This document shows, one piece after another, positions 32,923 through 44,985 of a stretch of DNA of 64,000 nt (positions are counted from its first letter, which is position 1; every line of letters starts with the position of its first letter). Under the pieces are notes generated by a model. That model was not told the DNA's origin and did no database searches. It worked only from the letters and a program-made list of their open reading frames with translations. The DNA lies in contig NC_016132.3 in NCBI RefSeq assembly GCF_000005505.3, forward strand, positions 20,202,501 to 20,266,500, written 5' to 3'. The stretch comes from Brachypodium distachyon (lineage: Eukaryota; Streptophyta; Magnoliopsida; Poales; Poaceae). The translations under genes were made by a program, and so were the position numbers.

Positions 32923-33721
32923 TGTCGGGTAGGGTCATGGCGACACCACTCTAGCCGAGATGACAGAGACAAGGCCGTAAAGTCAAACTAACACTAAGCC
33001 GGCATCCCAGACGTATGCCGGCATGGCTATTTTGTCTTATGAGTTTGCAGGATAAGGACGAGCACCTTGATCTCGGCGATATCCGAGATCTCTCAACGGT
33101 CTTATCCTGACCACGCGGTGTAAAGTAAAGCAGCGCCATCATCATCTCAGAAAAAGTGGTCAGCGCCTACGTACCGATGCCAGGCGACTGCAGAGAGGAA
33201 GCACCGAAAGAGAATCTCTGACGGAAGCCGGTAGAGGATAGCGGTACTTTCTGCAGGGTGTCAGGAAAAAGTAAAGTTGTCTTGTCCCCTATGGTGCCGC
33301 CCGGAGGGAACCAAGCCGCGTGCCTGGCGGGGCCCAAAGAAGATAACGTTAGACTCGGCCCATATGTCAGTGTGACATGGGCGGCTTATAAATAGAACCT
33401 TACCCCTCTGTAGAAAGGGAGGGTGCACTTAGACATCTTGGGTTTCTCCTCCTCCTCCTCCTCCTCCTCCTCCTCCTCCTCTTCTTCTTCAAGAATACAG
33501 CTCAAGGAGCACCTTTGTAGAGCTTCTTTATCTCGGCTAATACAACAAAGCAGGAGTAGGAGTCTTACCTCGGCAAGAGGGCTCCGAACCTGGGTAAATC
33601 CGTGTGTGCTTATGCAACTTGTGCGTGTTTCTCTTCACGTCCGCCCTCCTCCGGATCCTCCGTCGTCCATCGGCCGGAAGTTAAGCCATCCTATGGCATC
33701 TGCCGTGACACCACCACGACA
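32923..33721 (+). repeat. 5' LTR (5' end truncated or deleted)
   Basis: Ends gacaccaccacgaca before the primer site. It has a TATA signal gcttataaatag at about 33386, followed by the R region starting near ccctctgtagaaagg. Compared with the copies at 47723-48576 and 51615-52476, it lacks about the first 45 bases and starts within tgtcggg. It contains a (CTC)n/(CTT)n microsatellite at about 33446-33490. Confidence 0.88.
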
Positions 33722-33741
33722 GTTGGCGCCCACCGTGGGGC
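33722..33741 (+). other. Primer-binding site of the Gypsy element
   Basis: gttggcgcccaccgtggggc directly follows the LTR end. The same sequence stands next to the 5' LTR of the sister element (minus strand, 51595-51614). The cognate tRNA was not identified. Confidence 0.7.
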
Positions 33742-33914
33742 AAGCAGCGGTGCTGGCTAGAGTTTTCATCCGGACAGGAAGCTTCCTAGTCACCGGGGAG
33801 CGCATGGTCTCCGGTTTGTCCTAGAGATTCGGCTCTCTAGGCTTCATCGACAACAACGCGGGCTGCTTCAACGGCGCATCGCTTCCCTGTGCAGGCCGCT
33901 TCATCAACTCCGGC

Positions 33915-35653
33915 ATGCACGAGGTTTATGTTGCTACTGACAGTCCCTGTAGGTACCCAGAGCAAGTGGCGATGGCCAAAGATCCCCCCACCATCTACAC
34001 GGTCCGCGGCCAGAACGCCGACTGCCCCGCTGACCGTGTGGAGGTCATGGTGGCGGCTCATGGCGTCGATGCGGGAAGGGACGCTGCAGGAAGTGGCGCG
34101 GTCCCAACCAAGTCCGGCAGAACGGCGAAGCTCCCCTTGGAGAAGCCGGAGAACATCGCCGCTCAAGCCGGCACATCGGCTCTGCCGCCGAAGCCAACTC
34201 AGATCCAGGCCTCCATCGAACGGCTGACCGCGCCGGTAGCGTCGAACGCTAACTCGGCCCAGCTGCAGGCGGAGTTGGAGTTGGAGAGACAGAAGCTGCT
34301 GAAGGAAGCAGTCGATGTCGCTCACGCTCGACAACAGCTCGACATCTCACTCCGTGAGTATAACAAAGCCCATGGTCTTACTTCTACTGCGTTTACTAAC
34401 CCTAGCCGAGTTGGGGAGGTGCGTAATCGTGGTAAGAACTTGAATGCCAAGATGACAAGAGATGGCAGAGGTGCACCAGCAGCGTCGGCAAGTTTTGCCT
34501 CGGCACTGAAACCGAAATACAATACCCCTGTAAAAAATCTCAGGGCTGCCGAGGCTGCGGCTGAGGAGTTGCCGAATCTTACAGGAGAGGCACTTCGGCA
34601 GCAACAGCTGCGCCTGAAAGAACTGCTCCAAACAGCTAACGAGCAGAATGAGGCGTATATGAGAATGCACAGCAAACCCGGCGCGTCTCAGGTTATTCAC
34701 TCGGCTGCAGATGTCGGTGGCCGCGTTGACAAGCAAGCATCCTCACCTGGTGGCAGACGGGACAAAAGCGTAAACTCTGGCCGGAATAAGCAGCTGGAGC
34801 GTTATGACCCGGCTCTGGCAGAGAAACAGATAGTATGAAGGGTTGATGACAGCCAAAGTAGCCTGTGTCCCGGCGACAATCGCCGAGACCAGCAAGAACG
34901 TTACTCGTTTGATCATGGACACCAACCTCGGGGTCAGGCACCGAATACTGCTGCAGGATAGCAGGGTGTCGGGCGCAACCCCCCTATCGAGGTGAAGATC
35001 GCCGGTATGACCGTTACGATCACGGGTACTCGGCTATGGGCGATGAGGGTTATATCAGGCGAGAGCGTGACAATCTCTGCCCACTCGGAGCTCGAGTTGG
35101 GAACAGACAAGTATCACCTCTGGATGCCCGACATCGGCTTGAAAGAATTTATTTGTTCGAGCTGCTAGAGGAGCAAGGCCCTCCGGGACCGCGTTGCTTT
35201 GCGCATCGGATCATGAGGGAGAGACCAGCCCCGGGTTTCCAGCTGCCTAGGGGTACGAGAACGTATGACGGCAGCACTAACCTGGAAGATTGGCAGGAAG
35301 ACTATGTCACGGCGGTGAGCGTGGCAGGCGGCAATAGCAGATGGGCTGTACGTTATGTACCCCAAATGCTGGTAGGACCGGTAAGGATATGGCTGAACAA
35401 CTTGCCGGAAGGCAGCATCAATTGCTGGATAGACTTTGAGGAAGCTTTTGTCAGCAATTTCACTAGCACTTACAAGAGGCCAAATCGTCCTCAATTCAGG
35501 ATTATCGGTACGGGCCAGCCCATGTCACCGCAATTCAGGATCAACCTGATGCCGGCTCTAGCCAGCGTCAGAAAACAGGAAATCAGCAATGGGTCAAGAA
35601 GGGAGAACAAAAGAAGCCTTGGCAGGATAAGCCGAAGTATACGTTCGAGGTGA
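33915..35653 (+). pseudogene. Gypsy gag
   Basis: Two overlapping-frame pieces: 33915-34838 (307 codons; Gln/Ala/Arg-rich, with ERLTAPVASNANSAQLQAEL and RQQLDISLREYNKAHGL) and 35036-35653 (gag core RERPAPGFQLPRGTRTYDGS, EDWQEDYVTAVSVAGGNSRW, IWLNNLPEGSINCWIDFEEA, F-T-S-T-Y-K-R-P). The core is the RIRE2-type gag/UBN-like region that forms the particle. A stop after A-E-K-Q-I-V at 34836-34838 and a frameshift break it. After K-R-P the sequence jumps and repeats a P-Q-F-R-I segment, so the CCHC end is damaged. Confidence 0.8.
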
Positions 35654-35841
35654 TGTTGGATCAGCCTTGTCGTTTTCACACGACGAACCCCAATAAGCCG
35701 GCGAACCACACAACGTGGCAATGCAGCTGGATGTAGCGGGCCGAGAAGGGCGAAGCAAGTCGGTTACCCCCTCCTCCACCGCTCACAGGCGCAAACGCAC
35801 AGATCCAGGGACCCCCTCAGGCAAACAATGCAGTCAACCAG

Positions 35842-37560
35842 GTGGAAGAACAAGAAATCCTGGGGTATGCCGGGAGAAATGAGTACAAGGAGCATCACAA
35901 GAGCTACATGATGTTCATCACTGAGCTCACTGACAAGCAAAGTCAGCGCAGGCGAGAGATGGAGGTCAATGCTGTTATGCCGGCTCTTCCAAAATTCATG
36001 TATTGGTCGGAGCAGGAGATCAACTGGAACCGGGCAGACCATCCCAAGGTTATGCCCAGCCCTGACGGATATGCCCTGGTGGTCGACCCGACACTCATCG
36101 GGCCCGACATTAACGTCAAGTTCACTCAGGTTCTCATTGATAATCGGAGCAGCATCAATATCCTGTAACGGGACATGATGCTTAAGCTCGGCATTACTGA
36201 TAACATGATTGAGCCCAGCCGGACTACCTTTCACGGCATTGTGCCGGGAGTGTCTTGTGCCCCGGTAGGCAAGATCCGAGTGGACGTCTTATTCAGCACC
36301 AGGGAGAACCGTCGGACCGAAAACTTAGTGTTCGAGGTGGTGGACCTTAGCAATCCGTACCATGCACTGCTTGGCAGACCGGCACTCGCCAAGTTCATGG
36401 CTACTACTCACATTGGTTATCTGAAGATGAAGATGCCGGGACCAAATGGTACCATAACCATCACTGGCAACTACAAACATTCAATGGAATGTGCAGCGGC
36501 CGGGTCTGCTTTGGCCGAGTCACTGGTCATCGCTGGCGAGAAAAAGAAGTTACAAGACACTGTTGCGATGGCTCAGGCGGCACAAATTGGCCTGCCATCT
36601 ATGACCAGTCTCCAAGGAAGCGTGCCCTTTCAGGCAGCCAAGGAGACAAAGAAGGTACAGGTTGACAGTGAGTTTCCGGACCGCACCGTCATCATTGGTC
36701 ATGGAAGTGTTGCATCCCGACTGGCTGGCAAACCCGGTCATGGTCGAGAAGAAGAAAAACGACCCAACTGCTCCCAAGGTGTGGCGCATGTGTATCGACT
36801 ACACCAGCCTAAGCAAGACATGTCCCAAAGATCCATTTCCGTTACCTCGAATCGATCAAGTGATCGACTCCACTGCCGGGTGTGAGTTGCTGTCTTTTGT
36901 AGACGCGTACTCTGGTTGTCACCAGATACCACTGAACCCTAATGATCAAATAAAGACATCATTTATCACCTCGTTTGGGGCTTATTGCTATCGCACTATG
37001 CCGTTCGGTTTGAGAAATGCAGGGGCCACTTATCAAAGGTGCATGCAGAAATGCTTGCACGATCAACTCGGCAAAAATGTGCAGGTATATGTCGACGACG
37101 TCGTCATAAAACCAAGGAAAGCGCCACACTCCTGGATGATATCCGAAAATATTCGCAAATCTGAGGAGATTCCGAATGAAACTGAACCCGGCCAAATGCA
37201 CATTCGGTGTGCCGGCAGGAAAATTGCTTGGGTTCCTGATATCAAGCCGAGGCACAGAAACGAACCATGTGAAAATTGCCGCTATAGAAAGATTGAAATT
37301 GCCGAAGTGCCTCAAAGATGTGCAGAAATTCATTGGATGTCTAGCATCGCTGAGTCGTTTCCTTAGTCAGCTAGGTGAAAAGGCTATGCCCTTATATCAG
37401 TTGATGAAGAAAACCGACAAATTTGTGTGGATGCCACAGGCAGACCTAGCTTTTCAAGAGCTGAAGAAGATGATTGCTATGGCACCAATATTAGCTTCGC
37501 CGATGGAGAAGGAGCCTATGTTGTTATACATAGAGCAACGAACCGAGTCGTTAGTGCTGT
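35842..37560 (+). pseudogene. Gypsy protease and reverse transcriptase
   Basis: Protease region: DPTLIGPDINVKFTQVLIDN, then RSSINIL and TAA at 36166-36168, where the family has an Asp-Gly pair and Tyr. After the stop, NPYHALLGRPALAKFMATTH follows in frame from 36169. Reverse transcriptase: LANPVMVEKK (about 36730), KVWRMCIDYTSLSKTCPKDP, FPLPRIDQVIDSTAGCELLS, TMPFGLRNAGATYQRCM and Y-V-D-D-V-V-I-K with the catalytic Asp pair (about 37089). Protease and RT are joined with an apparent deletion around 36690 of the usual linker. Another frameshift near 37130 moves NPAKCTFGVPAGKLLGFLIS to a new frame. The region ends at the CACTA-type insertion. Confidence 0.85.
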
Positions 37561-38356
37561 CACTACAACACAAATGTCTTGTAGAGACATTTTCATTGAG
37601 GCAATGTACTCTTTGTCTCTACCTAGAGACAATTTAGAGACAGGGTTTCATGTAGAGGCAGTTTATGAGGCGCTATGGATAATGTCTTAAATATAAAGAC
37701 ACTAGTTGAGACATTATGGTGTAGAGACATTTTTAAGGCATTTAATAGATTGTCACAAGACTCATGTAGAGACATGGTTTTGAGATACTTGATGAAATGA
37801 CCTTACGGTATGATTAGAGACACTATTTGAGACACATTTTATGTTGTGTAGAGACATTCTTAATAAGTTTGAGACATGTAGCAGACTACTCATAATAATT
37901 TCAGTAGAAGTATAAGCAAGACTTGGTATTAGGTTGAGATGGTTAGGTGAGTGTGTAGTTTTCCTTATGATCTTGAGTTCGAGGATTGGTTTCAACATGA
38001 TTTTTTCAATGTATTTTTTTGTAGCACATGAGTATAGACACACAATTTAATGTCTTTACAAAATGTCGCATTGAATGTAGAGACAATATAGTGTCTCTAT
38101 GAAATGTCTAAAAAGTATAGAGACACAATGCAATGTCTTTACGAATTGTCGTATTGAACGTAGAGACGGTATAGTGTCTCTATGCAATGTCTAAAACAAT
38201 AGAGACGTTTTATTAGTGTCTCATCACACATAGCGACACTGTCCGTAGTGGCAGTTTTGTGACATTGTACCAAATGTGTCTAAAGTTATGTAGAGACAAT
38301 TATAGTGTCTCTATGAACCAAAAATAATGTCTCTACGGGCTATTTCTCTTGTAGTG
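37561..38356. mobile_element. Non-autonomous CACTA-type element inside Gypsy pol
   Basis: 796 bases starting CACTACAAC and ending CTTGTAGTG, with target duplication TGT at 37558-37560 and 38357-38359. Removing it restores pol as R-V-V-S-A-V then I-A-V-E-R-D-E-N-G. Inside are many tagagaca/tgtctcta motifs in both directions, like the subterminal repeats that CACTA transposases bind. It has no transposase gene. Confidence 0.93.
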
Positions 38357-38359
38357 TGT

Positions 38360-40560
38360 GATCGCAGTGGAAAGGGATGAAAACGGCTAATCGGTGCAGA
38401 GGCTGGTATATACTTGAGCGAGGTGTTATCGTCGTCCAAGCAGAATTATCCTCATTACCAGAAATGGCATACGACGTATATATGGCGGCAAAGAAGCTAA
38501 AGCATACTTTGAGCCACATCAGATTCGAGTTATATGTGAGGCGCCCGTCTCGGAAATCATGAGTAACAAAGACGCGAGCGGCCGAGTCGCAAAATGGGCT
38601 GTCGAGTTGGCACCCTATGCACTGCAGTACGACAGACGGGATGCCGTGAAATCTCAGGCTCTGGCGGATTTCCTGGTGGATTGGGCCGAGATGGAGTATG
38701 AACCACCGCCCCCGGAAATTAACTACTGGAAAATGCATTTTGACGGCTCTAAGATGAAAAGTGGGCTTGGTGCCGGCATTGTTCTGACCTCGCCAAAGCG
38801 CGACCAACTTAACTACGTATTGCAAATTCACTTCGCAGAATCCAACAATGTTGCCGAGTATGAGGCACTTGTGCACGGACTGAAGATGGCGAAAGAAATT
38901 GAAGTCCGCCGGATTCAATGCTTTGGTGATTCCGACCTGGTCATCCAGCAAGCTTCCGGTAACTGGGATGCATTGGACGCCAACATGACGCTATACCGGT
39001 TCCATGTTAAGAAGATCAGTGGCCACTTCGAAGGGTGTGAATTTCACCACATACCTCGGGCGGAAAATGAGGCAGCTGACACATTGTCGAAACTCGGCTC
39101 AACACAACAGGCTATTTCGGCTGGTGTGGTGTTAGAGCATTTACGCAAACCATCCATCAAGCCATCACCAGAATCGGAGTCCATATTTATCCCGGTGAGC
39201 TCAGAGGCCGACGGCACCCCCATGGACATTGACAGTGGCAACAGTTCCAGTAACCCGGGGATTGAGTGCCTTAATTCGGCAGAAGCAATGGCGGTTGAGC
39301 CAATGGATATAGATGTACCGGATGAGCCGATCTTCACTACTCGTCCTGTGCCAGCTTGGGCGCAACCGATAATGTCTTACCTCAAAGATAAGAATCTCTT
39401 GGAAGAGGAAGTGTCGGCAAGACAAATTCAGAGAAGGGCGAAGGCGTACACCATCATCAATGGTGAGCTTTACAAGAGTAGCGTCACTAACGTCCTACAA
39501 CGATGCGTCGAGCCAGAAGGAGGGCAAGAAATACTCCGGGATATTAATCAGGGGGAGTGTGGTCATCACGCGTCTTCGAGAACGCTAGTGGGCAAAGCTT
39601 TCCGACATGGTTTCTACTGGCCGAGTGCATTGCAGGAAGCAGAAGATATAGTCAGGAAATGTAATGGCTGCCAGAGATATGCCAGCAAGATTCATATGCC
39701 GGCATCCGAACTCAAGACTATTCCAATCACTTGGCCGTTTGGTGTTTGGATATGGTGGGACCGTTCAAGCGGGCGTGAGGAGGCATGACGCATATCCTGG
39801 TTATGGTCGACAAGTTCACCAAATGGATTGAGGTGAAGCCGATAAAAAAGTGTGACAGCAAAACCGCGGTGTCATTTCTGAAGGATATCATCTTGAGATA
39901 TGGGTACCCGCACAGTATTATCACAGCTAATGGAACGAACTTCGCGGAGGGACCTTTCGCACGATTCTGTGCGGAGAAGAAAATCCGGCCGGATTTCGCT
40001 TCCGTAGCACATCCTCAATCCAATGGACAAGTTGAAAGAGAAAACGGCATGATTTTAGCCGGCATAAAACCTCGGCTAATTGAGCCATTGGAACGTACTC
40101 CGGGATGCTGGCTGGACGAACTCCCGGCCGTGCTATGGAGTCTCAGGACGACTCCCAATCGCTCTACAGGCTACACGCCATTCTTCCTCGTATACGGGGC
40201 AGAAGCTGTCCTACCAGCCGACATTGAACATGACTCTCCACGAGTAACCATGTATGCGGAAGTTGAGGTAAAAGAGGCCCGAGAAAATGATGTCGACTTG
40301 CTCGAAGAAGTACGAGAATTGGTTTTATCTCGGTCGGCCATTTATCAACAACACCTAAGGCGTTGTCACAGCCGAAAGGTCAGCCCGCGAGTTTTCCGGG
40401 AAGGAGATCTTGTCCTCCGACTTGTGCAACGCACAGCCGGCATGCACAAACTATCACCTCCATGAGAAGGGCCCTTCATCGTGAGCAAAGCGCTCCATAA
40501 TGATTCCTATTATCTTATAGATGCACAAGACCCCAAGGCGAACAGGATGGACCGATCAGG
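38360..40560 (+). pseudogene. Gypsy RNase H, archaeal-type RNase H and integrase
   Basis: After the CACTA element: remains of the first RNase H (E-M-A-Y-D-V-Y-M-A-A-K-K-L), linker YDRRDAVKSQALADFLVDWA, then the second RNase H with HFDGSKMKSGLGAGIVLTSP, AEYEALVHGLKMAKEI, F-G-D-S-D-L-V and PRAENEAADTLSKLGS. Integrase: zinc region with G-H-H-A-S-S and C-N-G-C (about 39560-39675), core VMVDKFTKWIEVKPIKKC, IITANGTNFAEGPFARFCAE, SNGQVERENGMILAGIKPRL. The middle catalytic Asp is Ala (GCT at 39926-39928). A frameshift at about 39780 splits the integrase. TGA at about 40462 replaces a Trp before E-G-P-F-I-V. Confidence 0.88.
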
Positions 40561-40599
40561 CGAGGAGACCAAGAGGCCATGAAACGTAGCTTTGCTTCG

Positions 40600-41140
40600 T
40601 CCGTTCTATACTTGAGAGCTGAGTATTTGTATCATTTTTCCTTATGTCGAATGTTTTAAGACAATGAAATTATCCGCCGAGTTCTTAAAAGAAACTCGGA
40701 GACTTCCATATCATTTAAGTGCTGAATTGCATTTATCTTTCGTATGTCGGCGTGGCTTAGTTGCGTAATCTTATGTCGGTCTAGTAGTGTGTCGGTGTTG
40801 AAAATCCCCTCTATGACTTCGCTGCTGTCCGCAACCCGGCTTCATGGCAAGCTAGAGATGGGTATAAAATAACTGAACACATGAAAAGAGACTGCGGAAA
40901 CAAGCAAGGAAGCGATCCGAGATGCACATTATCTTAACTCGGCATTTCTTTCTAAACTCGGTTATTGCCGAGCGAATTTGTCGAGTCACTTTTTTCGAAA
41001 GGGTGGTTTTATCACTTTGCGATTCATACGTCGAACGCCGGCAAAGCAGACAAAAGAACCGAAGTCATAAAATTTCACTAAGGGAAAAAACGAACTCGGG
41101 GACTCGGTCAGGAATTCGATAAGAAAAGACTTAATTAAAT
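40600..41140. other. Spacer between Gypsy pol and antisense ORFs
   Basis: Rich in tcgg/ccgag motifs typical of this element's internal DNA. No frame was assigned. Confidence 0.4.
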
Positions 41141-44100
41141 TAAAAACAAGATGTCTTACAAACAAAAGTATTCCGGCTACATTTGCACCCGGCATTCCGG
41201 GGATCTGATATTTCTAAAGTTTTTTCTAACTTAGCTAAGAAGAGACGGAGGGGTTGTTGGCGCCGGAACTCGGCGCATCCGTCGCGGTGGAGGCCGACTC
41301 CACAGCAGCTTCCTCGTCCGCTGCTTCTTTGCCCCCGTCGGTCATCTCGGCTTTGGCATCGTATGGCGGCCTTCCATAAACGTATGCACATCGACATACT
41401 GGATGAAGGAGTAAGCCCGCTCCTTGCGCTTGGCGACCAACTCGGGATCAGTGAGATAGGGGGAGCCGACACGCATCGACTGCAGCACGTCGAGGTTGAT
41501 GCCGTCGTACTAGGACAGTATGAACGACAGTGCCTCGTCAGCGCCGATGCGCGCGGCCGACTCCCGCCAGTCACTCAGCCGAGACTCGACCTCAGCAAGC
41601 GCTTGGCCAACTCTGGGATGTCCGTCGGAGCTTCTTCTCCCGGCAACAGTGCGCGAAAGGCCCGGATGCCGGCATTCAGCATGTTGACGCCGAATGACTT
41701 GAGTGGCTTGACCTGGCTCGCAATGCTCACCAGGTAGTCCACCAAGTCATACTCGTACGGCACCCTAGCTGTTGCTGTCGGATCCCTCTTTCGGCGGGCC
41801 GTCCTCACGGCCTCTTGGGCACCCTCGAGGGACTGAAGAATTCTGGCAAAGACAGACAAATAGATAGTAATGATCAGATGAGGAGATTTGCACCAAGGCG
41901 ACTTACTTGTCTGCATGTTGTCAATTTTGATGAGTTCGTGCCGGACGACCTTGAACAGCTGGGTCTTCTCGGCATCCTCCAACTCGGCGGCGGTGGCGCG
42001 GGTCTCGAGTTGGGCAACTAGACCCTTGCACTTTTTCACCTCACTTTCCAGGCGGATCTTTTCATCGGCCTGGGAAGAGAGGGCCGAGGTGAGTTGACCC
42101 ACCTCGGTTTGGTGCGCCTCGGCCTGCGCCGCAATCTGCGCCTGCAGCCGGGTTATTTCCTCCCGATGCTGCTCGGCCAGCCGAGTCTTACTCATCTGTT
42201 TAGCAGACATATATTACAGAGGCTGACATCTAATATGGATGAAACCTGGAATAGGGATGAAGTGTTACCTTGGACCTCGGCGGCGCGCTTTAGCAGCTCC
42301 TCCACTTGAGCGGTGTCCCCGGCTGTGAACTAGAACAAGTGTTAGTCTTTGAATAACATTGATACTCGGACAAAGATCTTATTCCGATAAAATATACTTA
42401 CTTTGGCTCTTGCAATCAGCCTTTAGAGCCTCGTGCTCCGCCTCCAGCTTCTTGTACTTTGCAAGCAAAGTCTTGAAAGTAGCGGTGCATTTGTTCATGC
42501 AGGACTGCAAATCAACAATTCGCTGGTAAGTTTGGTACAGTAACTAAGTCGGCAATTACAAGCTTCAGGCCGACTATTCTAACCCCGGCCTGAATCTCGG
42601 GGAATAAGTTTTTAAAGCTTCTAAAGCTTCAGGCCGACGATTCTAAATCCGGCCTGAATCTCGGGGAATAAGTGTTTGAATCTTCTAAAGCTTCAGGTCG
42701 ACTATTCTAAACCCCGCCTGAGTCTCGGGGAATAAGTGTTTGACATTTCTAAGTGTTGCAGAGTTTTGAAATTTTAAGGGGATAAGCTTCAGGCCGACTA
42801 ATTCGTACTCGCCCTAAACCTCGGGGACTAGGAATATGGGTACTATACTGGAATTGAAAGAAAAATATTTTAAGGAATTCTTCATACCTCGGCAGATCGG
42901 TTGGCCTCAAACAAGGCCACCCTTGCTTGGTACATCCGGGTGGCCACCGATTCTGGAGTCGCCGCGGGTGGAGGTCCCACCAGCGGGCTTTGCCGAGCCG
43001 CCTGGAGGGTGCTGGAGGTCACCTCGTAACTGTCGGTGCGGTTCTAGTCCGTTACGAACTGGCCCAGTGACCTCCAGCTGTGCCCGCTGGTCGTCCGGAG
43101 GGGAACCCCTTGATGCCTGCCGGAAGGCTGTGGACCAGTGGAACCTGGAGCTGCCGATCCTGCCGCGGCAGCGGGGCCTTTAGCCTTCTTGGCCCGCGCG
43201 GCAGCAACTTGGGCGGCTTCTGGCTGTGATGGAGACGGAGTCGGCTGTGGTCCTTGGGGTTCCTGGGGACCCGTTGCCGGCTGCTGTGGCATCTCCGAGG
43301 CTTGGAGCTCCGTCGACGTCTCGACTGCAGCCAAGGAAGGAGCGGCATCGGTTGCCGAGGCTCCGGCCGCAGGAGTCTTCGTCTGGCCAACGATCGTGGC
43401 GTCGACGGATTTGAAGTCGAATCCACGGCGGTTTCGGCCTCACCCGTGGCCGGGTTTGAAGCCTCGGCACGGGAAGACGGAGCCGCCGGGATCTCAGACG
43501 CAATGCACGTCTGAGATTGCGTGGCCGTCAGAGCCTCCCTACAGAAATAAAAGTTAGTTGCTTGCTTGACAACAAAAGAAGAAAACCGACATCAGAGGTT
43601 GAGGTAATATTGGCCTTACTCTGCGATCAGGGGCTTAGGCTTGGGGCCACGTGCCACAGTTTTCTTCCGCTTCACATTCTGCGGAAGATCTTTCTCGACG
43701 GTGCGCTTCGAGACTACGCGCCTCTCCCGGACCGGCGCCGCAGCAGGCTCGCCCGAGTCGGCTATTTACGGGATAAAGCAAGAGTAAATACTTTGCTAAC
43801 AAGTATGGTAAGGATTACAAAGGGATGTCGGAGATCCTTACTCTCGGTACGTCGAGGGCCGGCATGGGCGATCGGCATGAAGTCCTCTAAATCCGGATCT
43901 TCAGCGTCGATAGAACTGCGTGGGGCTGCGAAACGTTTGTCCGGGGAATTCCCGTCTTCGCGTCGCTGAAAAGAGAACCTCTGCACAAAGAAGTCAAATT
44001 GAGCCGAGAAAGGTATTCGTCAGATAAGGGCCGGCATAACCATATGTCGGATATGAACAGGAGATAAGTAAAAATTAAAACTTACCGGAGGAGCGCGGCA

Positions 44101-44985
44101 ATCCCGGCTGTATGCCGGCATACCCCATGTCCATTTCTCGGACATGTTCGTCTTGGTGATCGCCTTGACCCGGCGCCGGACTTCAGCGTGGGTGAGCTTG
44201 AAGTTCGACACCCTGTCCGGGTCGAATTGGCCACCATAGAAACACATCTTGTGTACCCGGCGCTGGAGTGGACACAGCCGCCGGTACACAAAAGGGGCCA
44301 ACAGATCGTCAGCCGTCATCCCGTTGTCCTTGAGCTTGAGGATGGCGGCGTAGATCTCGTTGACATCTGGGAGGCCCTCCTTCGGGTCGTAAGACCAGTT
44401 TCTCTTCTCCTCCAGGGGGGCGACTTCAAATCCTGGCAGATTGATCTTGTCGGCTTCAGAGGAATTTTTCACATAGAAAAAGGTCTTGAGCCATTTTTTA
44501 CATGACTCAAGACCCTGAATCCGGGGGAAGGCGGAACCCCAGCGAGGAATGACAGTGGCGGCGCCGCATTGGGTCATCGGTTTCGCGGCGCCAGGATTGT
44601 CCTTATCAAGAAGAACCTGTGGACCGAACATGAAGTACCAGGACCACAGGTCGATGGAGGGCCAAAGGCCAAGATAGCCTTCGCAGCAAGTGACGAATGC
44701 CGAGAGAGTAAGAATGGCATTCGTCGGAAGGTGGTGCGGCTGGAGGCCAAAAAAATCTAGGAAATTCCTAAGAAAATCACTAGCAGGAAGAGCAAAACCG
44801 CGCTCAAAGTGAGCAAGAAAGACAACGCCCTCACCGGCCTTTGGAGTTGGCACGGTCTCGCCACCGGGAATCCGGCACTCAACGTCCTCCGGGATCCGCC
44901 GAGAGCGGCGGAGCCACTGGATGTCCGCCGGAGTGACGTCCGAGCCCTCCCAGCCGGCTCGCTCGGAGCCGGCCCTTTCTTCAGC
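41140..44985 (-). pseudogene. Antisense extra ORFs of the Tat element (Transposase_28 type plus coiled coil)
   Basis: Minus strand from 44985: G-W-E-G-S-D-V-T-P-A-D-I-Q-W-L-R-R, then GEGVVFLAHFERGFALPASD, FLRNFLDFFGLQPHHLPTNA and SAFVTCCEGYLGLWPSIDLW. This is the start of the 'putative gypsy type transposon' domain found antisense in Tat elements. Exon-like pieces follow: a Pro/Gln/Ala-rich part (43044-43330), MYQARVALFEANRSAE (about 42900), a coiled coil (41820-42210, HREEITRLQAQIAAQAEAHQ), and an end with DEALSFILS and RVGSPYLTDPELVAKRKERA (about 41400-41530). Function unknown in the clade. The N-terminus is cut at the LTR junction, and frames are broken in several places. Confidence 0.75.
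42556..42835. repeat. Tandem array of about 64-bp units in the antisense region
   Basis: About four diverged units containing aagcttcaggccgactattc and cctgaatctcggggaataag. The last one (42785-42835) is the most diverged. It lies between coding pieces of the antisense ORF, probably in an intron. Confidence 0.85.
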
